From contig JADHLF010000050.1 in NCBI GenBank assembly GCA_016780825.1, forward strand, positions 1 through 13,316: a DNA stretch of 13,316 nucleotides. Direction: 5' to 3'. The translations under genes were made by a program, and so were the position numbers. The notes under the pieces were generated by a model. It saw only the letters and a program-made list of their open reading frames with translations, was not told where the DNA came from and did no database searches. Of the stretch, positions 6,833-13,229 are shown in pieces; the first letter of the stretch is position 1, and each line of letters begins with the position of its first letter. Source of the stretch: Planktomarina sp. Lineage in GTDB: Bacteria > Pseudomonadota > Alphaproteobacteria > Rhodobacterales > Rhodobacteraceae.

Positions 6833-6867
6833 TTGACTGCAATTTTAATCAAAATTTTGATTAATTG
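6833..6867 (+). promoter_or_regulatory. Palindrome and possible promoter upstream of the Hint-domain gene
   Basis: The perfect 14-bp palindrome ATCAAAATTTTGAT spans 6848-6861. It extends as an imperfect inverted repeat to 6840-6867 with a 2-nt bulge. TTGACT at 6833-6838 is a good -35 box, with a weak TTTGAT at 6856-6861 as -10 box. If both are real, the palindrome overlaps the promoter like an operator. A weak terminator of the scaffold gene is the alternative, but no clean T tract follows. Confidence 0.35.
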
Positions 6868-6894
6868 TTTTTCACATTTTGAAGCGCAGTCTCA

Positions 6895-7920
6895 ATGCCC
6901 GATTACACGCTACACGCAATCAATGGCACCGCATCCAATGTTTTGGGGAGTGGATTCACCTGGAATAAGTCCGGATCCTTTACCTACGACGAAGCAAACA
7001 CGCCAATCGAGACCCTGGTCTTCACCGATAATGATACAGAGCTGACAATTACCGACACCAGCTTAGAATTGGTAAAATCGATAAATGGCATCATTCAAAA
7101 CAGCAATGCGCGTGTCGGTGGCTCTTGGACGGTGACTGGCTCGGACGGATCTAGCTTCAAGGTTTGGCGCATGTTGGCGCCAACCCAAGTGGAAGGTTAT
7201 TTGCTTTTCACGCAGGATCTCACCCATGGGGTGACCTATGAGCTTTCAAACTTCGTCGGCCAGGATCCCATGCCCTATGCGCAGATCGCGCCGCAAAATA
7301 CACCATGCTTTACTGCGGGCACCTGGATTGACACCCCATCCGGCGAAAGGCGCGTGGAAACGCTCCATGTTGGCGATCTGGTCACGACCCGGCACCACGG
7401 TCCACAAACCATCCGTTGGATTGGCAAACGATCAATCAAACTCGCGCCCTATTTCCCCGAAGACAAATTTCGACCCATCCAAATTTCCATCGGCGCCTTA
7501 GGACAGGGCCTGCCCCGCAAGCCCCTGGGCCTATCCCGCCAACATCGGGTCTTGGTGTCATCGCCTATAAATCAACGCATGTTTGGAACGCAGGACAGCT
7601 TGATTGCCGCGATCAGGCTCACAGACTTGCCAGGAATTGCCATCGACACACGCTGCACGGAAGTGACATATATCCATCTGTTATTTGATCAACATGAGGT
7701 GATATTTGCCAATGGCGCCCCCTGCGAGAGCCTGCACACCGGTCCAGAGGCCATAAAATCCATCTTCCCAGCCGCCCGCGCGGAGCTCTTTGCCATATTC
7801 CCAGAGCTGATGACTAACGCGAACCCGCGCCGCCTGGCCGCTCTTTGCCCTGAAAACCGCCAGCCGCGACAGCTGATCGCCCGCCACAAGAAGAACAACA
7901 AACCTCTCCTTTGCCCCTAA
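6895..7920 (+). CDS. Hint-domain (Hedgehog/intein-type, Hint_2) protein
   Basis: This 341-residue protein has two parts. Residues 1-135 are rich in T, S, N, D and G, look like beta-sandwich sequence and have no recognised family. From Cys138 (NTPCFTAGTWIDTPSG) there is a Hint domain: ERRVETLHVGDLV near 151-163, LSRQHRVLV (213-221) and LLFDQHEVIFANGAPCESL (262-280). This is the pattern of the Hint_2 family, common in Rhodobacteraceae. The domain has the leading cysteine that starts the N-S acyl shift, but I see no C-terminal His-Asn-nucleophile for full splicing, and ~60 residues follow the last Hint block. No signal peptide, membrane segment or RTX nonapeptide is evident, so its location is unclear. 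The ATG at 6895 has no strong Shine-Dalgarno. Function unknown; autoprocessing is a family-based guess. Confidence 0.8.
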   Translation: MPDYTLHAINGTASNVLGSGFTWNKSGSFTYDEANTPIETLVFTDNDTELTITDTSLELVKSINGIIQNSNARVGGSWTVTGSDGSSFKVWRMLAPTQVEGYLLFTQDLTHGVTYELSNFVGQDPMPYAQIAPQNTPCFTAGTWIDTPSGERRVETLHVGDLVTTRHHGPQTIRWIGKRSIKLAPYFPEDKFRPIQISIGALGQGLPRKPLGLSRQHRVLVSSPINQRMFGTQDSLIAAIRLTDLPGIAIDTRCTEVTYIHLLFDQHEVIFANGAPCESLHTGPEAIKSIFPAARAELFAIFPELMTNANPRRLAALCPENRQPRQLIARHKKNNKPLLCP

Positions 7921-7971
7921 AAACCTCAGGCCTGCACCGGCACAACGGGGGGAAAATATCTCCGCCTGTCT

Positions 7972-8115
7972 CTAGAGGCTGGGAATAAACAGACCGATGT
8001 AGAGCATCGCAATGATTGCAAATGCACCGATGGCATCTTTGATTGCTTCTTTTGTTTCCAAGCGGCGCGAGGCATCGCTCTGCGATTTACGGGCGTTTGA
8101 GAAAAAAATATCCAT
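7972..8115 (-). CDS. Small single-pass membrane protein, unknown function
   Basis: A 47-codon frame starts at the ATG at 8115 with GGGAG 6 nt upstream. Its first ~27 residues are polar and charged (NARKSQSDASRRLETKEAIK at 7-26). It then has one hydrophobic helix, IGAFAIIAMLYIGLFIP, at residues 29-45, and ends within two residues of it. By the positive-inside rule the N-terminus would face the cytoplasm. The good ribosome-binding site and cleanly amphipathic-to-hydrophobic layout argue that it is a real gene. I do not recognise the family; small respiratory-complex subunits have similar size, but no specific motif supports that. It lies 91 nt after recG on the same strand and converges on the Hint gene with 51 nt between stops. 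Confidence 0.65.
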   Translation of the reverse strand: MDIFFSNARKSQSDASRRLETKEAIKDAIGAFAIIAMLYIGLFIPSL

Positions 8116-8144
8116 GATCTGCTCCCATGCTTTAGTGTTGCTGA

Positions 8145-8174
8145 TTTGTACTCACAAACAGGCAGCCATGTAAA
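8145..8174 (-). promoter_or_regulatory. Weak candidate promoter of the small membrane protein gene
   Basis: Minus-strand TTTACA (8174-8169) and TACAAA (8150-8145) are 18 nt apart in the AT-rich gap after recG, about 30 nt before the start codon. The gene could instead be read through from recG, as I see no clear terminator between them. Confidence 0.25.
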
Positions 8175-8206
8175 GAACTTTTACAGAACATTAGTGAACA
8201 AAATTT

Positions 8207-10297
8207 TTAACCCACTGATATTAAATTGACCGCCTGATCCTGTTCCATCAGCCAAAGCAGGAGTCGCGCCGCCTTGCCCCGGGTGCTCGTGAGGGCGGGA
8301 TCACTATGTAACAGCATACGCGCATCTTGATGCGCTGTGGCCATCAAAGCGCTCTGGTGTTCCAAATCGGCGACCTTGAACCGAGGCAGGCCCGATTGTG
8401 CCGTGCCAATCACATCTCCGGCCCCGCGCATCTTCAGATCCTCCTCAGCGATGAGAAACCCATCTTCCGTATCGCGCATAATAGCCAGCCGCCGCTCGGC
8501 AGATTTGCTCAATGGAGCTTGATACATCAACAAGCAGGTCGAGGCGGCATCTCCGCGCCCCACGCGTCCGCGCAATTGATGGAGCTGGGCCAGGCCAAAA
8601 TTTTCCGCACGTTCGATCACCATGATCGTCGCATTCGGCACATCAACCCCCACCTCAATCACTGTGGTGGCGACCAAAACCTGTGTCTTGCCCAACACGA
8701 ACGCCGCCATCGCTGCATCCTTCTCAGCGGGCGCCAATTGCCCGTGGACCAAGCCGACCCTATCATCACCAAGGGCCGCGCGCAGAATTTTGAACCGCTC
8801 TTCGGCCGCGGTTAAATCCATGGTCTCGCTCTCTTCGACCAATGGGCAAACCCAATAGGCTTGGCGGCCCGAAGCAATGGCGGCTTTCAATTTCGAAATC
8901 ACATCCGCCAAACGCGCCAGCGGGACCGCGGCAGTGGTGATCGGTTTGCGCCCTGGTGGCTTTTCATAGAGCGTGGAGACATCCATATCGCCATATTGCG
9001 CGAGCTCCAAAGACCGCGGGATTGGCGTGGCACTCATCACCAGAACATCCACTTTAGTCCCCTTTGCACCCAGGGCCAGGCGCTGCCGCACGCCAAACCG
9101 GTGCTGCTCATCAATGATCGACAGACGAAGATCTTTGAAGGTCACCTGCTCTTGAAACACCGCATGGGTGCCCACAAGGATATCAATCGCGCCATTGGCC
9201 AAATCCTCCAACTTTTGACGGCGCGCCCCGCTTTTGTCCCGCCCTGTGAGCATATCGACCCGCACCCCGGCGCGATCGGCCAAGGGGCGCAGCCCCTCCA
9301 AGTGCTGACGCGCCAAGATCTCTGTCGGCACCATTAAAACGCCCTGCCCACCGCTTTCCACCGCCTGCAACAAGGCCATAAAGCCGACCAATGTTTTCCC
9401 CGCCCCGACGTCTCCTTGGAGCAGCCGGTTCATGCGTCGGGGGCTGGCCATATCCGCCCCAATCTCGGCAATGGCCTGGCGCTGCGCGCCCGTGGGCGCA
9501 TAGGGCAGTTGCTCCAAAACTTTGCGTTGCAACTGGCCGGTCCCGGCGGTGATCCGTCCGGTCTTAACCCGCGCTTGCGCCCGCGCAATCGCCTTGGTCA
9601 GCTGGTGGGCCAGAAACTCGTCATAGGCCAAGCGCTCCCACCCCGGGCTATGGGCGGCCACATCATCTGCGCTTTTGGGGCTGTGAGCTTGGTGGACAGC
9701 GGTGGCAAAATCTGGCCAGCCCTTGTCGCGCAGGACAGAGGGCTCGATCCATTCGGGCATTTCTGGCAGCTTGCCTATGGCGGCGCGCACAGCCTTGGCC
9801 ATGAGCTTTCCCGAAACCCCGGCGGTGAGCGGGTAGACGGGTTCAAATTGGGGCAGCTCCTCCTGTTCCTCCGGCTTCAGAATATACTCGGGATGCACCA
9901 TTTGCGCGCGGTGGTCGAAGACCTCGAGCTTGCCAGAAATCAATCGCTCCTCACCCATCGGCAAGATACGCTCAAGATAATCCCCGCGCGAATGAAAAAA
10001 GATCAGCTCAATGGTGGTTTGCGCGTCTTCCACGATGATCCGATAGGGTTTGCCGCGGCCCCGGGCCGGATTATGTTTGACCACGCGCACGCGCACACTG
10101 AGGGTTTGCGGTGCCGGCAATCCTTGCACGCTGTGCACGACCCGGCGATCGACCACCGAATACGGCAGGGTAAAAATCAAATCGCGCGGCTTGGTGATTT
10201 TCAATCCAGCAAAGGCTTTGGCGCTTTTCTCGCCCACACCAGCCAATGTGCTGAGCTCCGCAAAAAGCGGGAAAAGACTTTCGGGGCGCGTACTCAT
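8207..10297 (-). CDS. recG: ATP-dependent DNA helicase RecG
   Basis: This 696-residue protein is RecG, a superfamily 2 double-strand DNA translocase that remodels stalled replication forks and Holliday junctions. The N-terminal ~250 residues form the wedge/OB region (GRGKPYRIIVEDAQTTIELIFF near 80-101). The helicase core has Walker A GDVGAGKT (295-302), motif Ia MVPTEILARQH, the DEQH box within IIDEQHRFG (394-402), MSATPIPRSL (421-430), and QLRGRVGRG (574-582). The C-terminal EEDLKMRGAGDVIGTAQSGLPRF is the RecG-specific TRG-type region. Length and motifs are intact. Its ATG overlaps the ligA stop by 4 nt (ATGA), so it is translationally coupled to ligA. Pairing with ligA gives a small repair operon that, in this family of bacteria, I believe usually lies beside ctrA. 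Confidence 0.97.
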   Translation of the reverse strand: MSTRPESLFPLFAELSTLAGVGEKSAKAFAGLKITKPRDLIFTLPYSVVDRRVVHSVQGLPAPQTLSVRVRVVKHNPARGRGKPYRIIVEDAQTTIELIFFHSRGDYLERILPMGEERLISGKLEVFDHRAQMVHPEYILKPEEQEELPQFEPVYPLTAGVSGKLMAKAVRAAIGKLPEMPEWIEPSVLRDKGWPDFATAVHQAHSPKSADDVAAHSPGWERLAYDEFLAHQLTKAIARAQARVKTGRITAGTGQLQRKVLEQLPYAPTGAQRQAIAEIGADMASPRRMNRLLQGDVGAGKTLVGFMALLQAVESGGQGVLMVPTEILARQHLEGLRPLADRAGVRVDMLTGRDKSGARRQKLEDLANGAIDILVGTHAVFQEQVTFKDLRLSIIDEQHRFGVRQRLALGAKGTKVDVLVMSATPIPRSLELAQYGDMDVSTLYEKPPGRKPITTAAVPLARLADVISKLKAAIASGRQAYWVCPLVEESETMDLTAAEERFKILRAALGDDRVGLVHGQLAPAEKDAAMAAFVLGKTQVLVATTVIEVGVDVPNATIMVIERAENFGLAQLHQLRGRVGRGDAASTCLLMYQAPLSKSAERRLAIMRDTEDGFLIAEEDLKMRGAGDVIGTAQSGLPRFKVADLEHQSALMATAHQDARMLLHSDPALTSTRGKAARLLLWLMEQDQAVNLISVG

Positions 10298-12414
10298 AGC
10301 CCGTCAATCAATGCGATCCAGCCCTCTTCATCAAGGGTCTCAATTCCCAGTTCCGCCGCCTTTTTCGCCTTTGATCCCGCGCCATCACCGGCCACAAGAA
10401 TATCTGTCTTGGCACTGACCGACCCAGAGACTTTCGCACCCAGCGTCTCTGCCCGGGCCTTTGCCTCTGCCCTTGTCATCTGGGTGAGCGTGCCGGTAAA
10501 CACAACGGTCTTGCCTGCCACGGGGCTGCTTGCGCTGTCAATCTGCGGCGCAGGAATGACCTGCAATTGCGCAAGCAAGAGCTGCAAAGCAGCGAAGCGC
10601 TCAGGATCTTGAAAGGGGTCTACCACCGATTGGGCCATAACCGCGCCCACCCCATCAATATCAACCAAGGCCGCGGCCGCCGCGCTGCCCGGCACGGCGG
10701 TGCGAATCGCTTCACAGAAGGCCTCCCAGGTGACGAAGCGATTGGCCAAGAGCTTGGCCGCGCCTTCACCCACATGCCGGATCCCAAGGGCGAAAATCAA
10801 ACGGTGAAGCTCAATGCGGCGCTTGGCGTCGATGCCATCAAACAGTTTTTGCGCAGATCTCTCGCCCCAACCGTCGAGCTTACTCACCTGCTGCAATTGT
10901 CCGGGACCAAAACGCGCCTTGAGGGTAAAAATATCCACCGGTGTCCGAATCCAGCCCCGATGGTAAAATTGCTCAATCTGTTTGGCGCCAAGACCTTCGA
11001 TATCAAAAGCCTGTCGCGAGACGAAATGCTTCAACGATTCAATGGCCAAATCCGCCAAAGGTTCGGCACCAGAGTAGCGCCAGACCGCATCGCCCGGCGC
11101 GCGCTGGCCCTCAATGCCCTCTTGTTTAAGCTTTTCTGCGAAATCAAATGGCTGGCTATCGGCGGGTCGGCGCGACAGATCCACATCAGCGATTTTCGGA
11201 ATAACATCACCAGCACGGTAAATCTGCACCCAATCGCCCACGCGAATATCCTTGCCGCCACGGATGCTTTGGCCTTTGCTGTCGCGTCCGGCGATATAAT
11301 CTTCATTGTGCAATGTGGCATTGGAGACCACCACACCGCCAATCGTCACCGGATTGAGACGCGCCACCGGGCTTAACGCACCTGTGCGCCCAACTTGAAT
11401 GTCGATGCCCAGCAATTCCGTCCAAGCCAATTCCGCAGGAAACTTATGGGCAATGGCCCAGCGGGGGGTGGTGGCCCGAAACCCAAGACGCGCTTGCAGC
11501 GCAAGATCATCCACCTTGTAGACCATGCCGTCGATATCATAGCCCAAATCAGAGCGGGCCAATTCAACGGCGCGGTAATGGGTGAGCAACTCTTGTGACG
11601 TCTCACATGTTTTGAACAGAGGGTTGGTGGAAAACCCCAAAGATTGTAGGCGCGCCACAGCCTCTGACTGGCTCTGTGCTAAGGGCTCGGATAGATCGCC
11701 CCAAGCATAAGCGAAAAATAACAACGGCCGCGCCTTGGTGATCTGAGCGTCCAATTGGCGCAAAGATCCGGCCGCAGCGTTGCGCGGGTTTGAGAAAGGT
11801 TTCTGCCCGGCCTGCTCTTGTGCGGCGTTGAGAGCGGCAAAATCCGCATGGGTCATATAGACTTCGCCGCGCACTTCAAGAACATCCGGCGCGCCACTCA
11901 ATGTTTTGGGAATATCGGCGATGGTGAGGGCATTGGCCGTCACATCTTCCCCGGTTTCGCCATCTCCGCGCGTCACCGCATGCACAATTCGCCCCTCCTC
12001 ATAGCGCAGCGCCAAAGAAAGGCCGTCAATTTTCGGCTCGGCCGTCATGCGCATATGGGACTGGGGGGGGAGATTTAAAAATTTTTTAAGCCGGGCGGTG
12101 AAATCCTCCACCTCTTCAGCCTCGAAGGCATTGGACAGAGATAGCATCGGTTGGCGATGCCGAATTTTGCCAAATCCCTCCTTCGGTTTTGCTCCGACTT
12201 GATCGCTCGGGCTATCGGGTCGCTTTAGATGCGGAAAGTGGTGTTCAATCTGCGCATTGCGCAGCTTGAGCCGATCGTAGGTGGCGTCATCGATCGACGG
12301 GCTGTCGTCGTGATGATACGCGCGATTGGCCTGCGCCAAAGCCAATGCCACGCGCTGCAATTCACGGGCTGCTTGGTCTTCCGTCATGTCTGATACTGGT
12401 GGATCTTGCGCCAT
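10294..12414 (-). CDS. ligA: NAD+-dependent DNA ligase LigA with degenerate zinc finger
   Basis: This 706-residue protein is bacterial DNA ligase, which seals nicks in replication and repair using NAD+. Domain order is normal: Ia domain with YHHDDSPSIDDATYDRL (33-49), adenylation domain with catalytic K128 in EPKIDG, RNAAAGSLRQLD (211-222), DGMVYKVDD (295-303), OB domain with VGRTGALSPVA (341-351), HhH repeats (~480-600), and a C-terminal BRCT domain (~629-706, GKTVVFTGTL). The four zinc cysteines between the OB and HhH domains are absent. Aligned without gaps on E. coli LigA, C408, C411, C426 and C432 become L429, E432, Y447 and L453, while the flanking AVWR and SLKHFVSR are kept. The frame is intact and the rest is strongly conserved, so it is probably functional with a metal-free finger. 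It overlaps recG by 4 nt; a purine-rich GGGGGGCGGA precedes the ATG. Confidence 0.95.
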   Translation of the reverse strand: MAQDPPVSDMTEDQAARELQRVALALAQANRAYHHDDSPSIDDATYDRLKLRNAQIEHHFPHLKRPDSPSDQVGAKPKEGFGKIRHRQPMLSLSNAFEAEEVEDFTARLKKFLNLPPQSHMRMTAEPKIDGLSLALRYEEGRIVHAVTRGDGETGEDVTANALTIADIPKTLSGAPDVLEVRGEVYMTHADFAALNAAQEQAGQKPFSNPRNAAAGSLRQLDAQITKARPLLFFAYAWGDLSEPLAQSQSEAVARLQSLGFSTNPLFKTCETSQELLTHYRAVELARSDLGYDIDGMVYKVDDLALQARLGFRATTPRWAIAHKFPAELAWTELLGIDIQVGRTGALSPVARLNPVTIGGVVVSNATLHNEDYIAGRDSKGQSIRGGKDIRVGDWVQIYRAGDVIPKIADVDLSRRPADSQPFDFAEKLKQEGIEGQRAPGDAVWRYSGAEPLADLAIESLKHFVSRQAFDIEGLGAKQIEQFYHRGWIRTPVDIFTLKARFGPGQLQQVSKLDGWGERSAQKLFDGIDAKRRIELHRLIFALGIRHVGEGAAKLLANRFVTWEAFCEAIRTAVPGSAAAAALVDIDGVGAVMAQSVVDPFQDPERFAALQLLLAQLQVIPAPQIDSASSPVAGKTVVFTGTLTQMTRAEAKARAETLGAKVSGSVSAKTDILVAGDGAGSKAKKAAELGIETLDEEGWIALIDGL

Positions 12415-12478
12415 TCCGCCCCCCGGATTCTTCGTGATAAACTACGGATTGGATCCGATCCCGTCCAGAGGCCTTATG

Positions 12479-12637
12479 CTATGATTTATGACCGCTCTCG
12501 CGACAAGACATCACGGTTAAATCTGTCGTGGAACCGACATCTGGCATGCATCCCTGCCTCTGTCTCGCCATTTTGGGCACCATCGACAGCTCTTGGTGCC
12601 GCGCATGGGGCCCGGAACCCCGAGACGCGCGGGACAT
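12479..12637 (-). CDS. Possible 52-residue small ORF between ctrA remnant and ligA
   Basis: The ATG at 12637 follows a full AGGAGG with a 4-nt spacer, and the TAG stop of the ctrA remnant overlaps that AGGAGG. This is the layout of a gene translated right after ctrA. The frame of 52 codons ends at 12479, 64 nt before the ligA start. The product is polar and basic, rich in S, R, G and H, with no transmembrane segment or family that I recognise. Codon use does not clearly look coding. It could be a real small gene of the ctrA-ligA neighbourhood or a chance frame behind a good ribosome-binding site. Most of the 231-nt gap between ligA and the remnant would otherwise be non-coding. Confidence 0.3.
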   Translation of the reverse strand: MSRASRGSGPHARHQELSMVPKMARQRQGCMPDVGSTTDLTVMSCRESGHKS

Positions 12638-12645
12638 AATACCTC

Positions 12646-12843
12646 CTAGGCCGAAATCGCCATATCTTGCTCTGTATCGTCCGGCTTGGGGTCACGCAGC
12701 ACATATCCGCGCCCCCAAACAGTTTCGATGTGATTTTCACTGCCGGTGGCTTCGCTTAATTTCTTTCCTAATTTACAGATAAATACATCAATGATTTTCA
12801 GCTCTGGTTCATCCATGCCGCCGTAGAGATGATTGTATAAAAC
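12646..12843 (-). pseudogene. ctrA: ctrA 3' remnant (last ~65 codons)
   Basis: The minus strand encodes LYNHLYGGMDEPELK, IIDVFICKL, HIETVWGRGYVLRDP and an acidic tail to a TAG stop at 12646. This is the C-terminal half of the winged-helix DNA-binding domain of CtrA, the cell-cycle response regulator of alphaproteobacteria. In Rhodobacteraceae it controls motility, gene transfer agents and quorum-sensing outputs. The receiver domain and the first half of the DNA-binding domain are missing. Immediately upstream of the homology is a TAA in frame (12846-12844), then AT-rich unrelated DNA, so no full protein can be made here. One residue in the recognition-helix region differs from the usual sequence (KLGKKL, where CtrA normally has KLRKKL), suggesting relaxed selection. 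The position before ligA fits what I recall as a native ctrA locus. Confidence 0.8.
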
Positions 12844-12867
12844 TTAAAATCAATTAATTAAAAATAA

Positions 12868-12889
12868 TTGTGTGCAATTTGTGTGCAAT
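12868..12889. repeat. Two perfect tandem 11-bp repeats beside the att core
   Basis: TTGTGTGCAAT occurs twice in a row (12868-12878 and 12879-12889), 10 nt left of the tRNA-Asn-derived sequence. Short direct repeats next to a tRNA-derived core are the usual form of integrase arm-type binding sites, so this is likely the end of an integrated element. Confidence 0.55.
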
Positions 12890-12899
12890 TAAACTAAAA

Positions 12900-12920
12900 C
12901 GATCCCTGCCGCCGGAGCCA
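12900..12920 (+). other. tRNA-Asn 3'-end fragment: probable integrase attachment site (att core)
   Basis: The 21 nt read as the 3' end of a tRNA gene: part of the T-loop (CGATC), the 3' T-stem strand CCTGC (12905-12909), the 3' acceptor strand CGCCGGA (12910-12916), discriminator G (12917) and CCA (12918-12920). Acceptor strand and G73 match tRNA-Asn(GUU) as I recall it from Rhodobacteraceae (5' strand TCCGGCG). Similarity stops abruptly at 12899, and no D-arm or anticodon arm is present, so this is not a tRNA gene. Such a 3' fragment is the duplicated core left at the far end of an element that integrated into tRNA-Asn. Confidence 0.7.
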
Positions 12921-13052
12921 TTAAAACAAAACCTTAGAGAATTTCGCGGGGTGTTTTTTATGTGAAAATGTCGATGGGGACGCTGTGGGTTTCCCGCCCT
13001 GCATCGTGCGATTGAATATCAAAGCTGGTAATCAAGGACGCATTTGGTGCCT

Positions 13053-13184
13053 TCATCCGGCATTGCCCGTCTTCGCTAACCAACCCAACCCCTCGCGAGT
13101 CCCGTTCCGCGGGACATATTCGCAGCCAACCCAACCGGAATAGCCGATCTGGTCGATGTATTTGAATATCTCGGCATGGTGCTG
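13053..13184 (-). pseudogene. Hydroxypyruvate isomerase-like 3' remnant
   Basis: After an in-frame TGA (13187-13185), the minus strand encodes 43 residues including EIFKYIDQIGYSGWVGCEY and GTREGLGWLAK, ending at a TGA at 13053. This matches the C-terminal end of TIM-barrel hydroxypyruvate isomerases (Hyi family, typical G-Y-x-G-W-x-G-C-E-Y ... G-L-G-W). There is no start codon or room for the ~215 missing residues; the upstream DNA encodes something else. It is therefore the tail of a gene whose body was lost or lies elsewhere. The stretch 12921-13052 to its left holds no gene that I can see; a G-then-T run near 12946-12959 might be a remnant of a tRNA terminator. Confidence 0.65.
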
Positions 13185-13229
13185 TCAGACGAATGAGAAC
13201 TCGCATCAGATTGCAGGCGCAGCCTGAAC

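Noticed and set aside
7921..7971. A shared terminator between the convergent Hint and small-membrane-protein genes.
   Set aside because: Only short, interrupted complementarity is visible and no convincing stem followed by T residues could be drawn.
8205..8222. TTAA-spaced motif, considered as a CtrA-binding site.
   Set aside because: The spacing between the TTAA halves is 10 nt, not the 7 nt of the CtrA consensus, and it lies at the end of recG.
9416..10612. A 398-codon open frame on the plus strand.
   Set aside because: It is fully antisense to the well-conserved recG and ligA genes and has no recognisable motif; long shadow frames are expected in GC-rich DNA.
12576..12600. GGCACCA/TGGTGCC hairpin, considered as terminator of ctrA.
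   Set aside because: The loop is 11 nt and no T tract follows on either strand.
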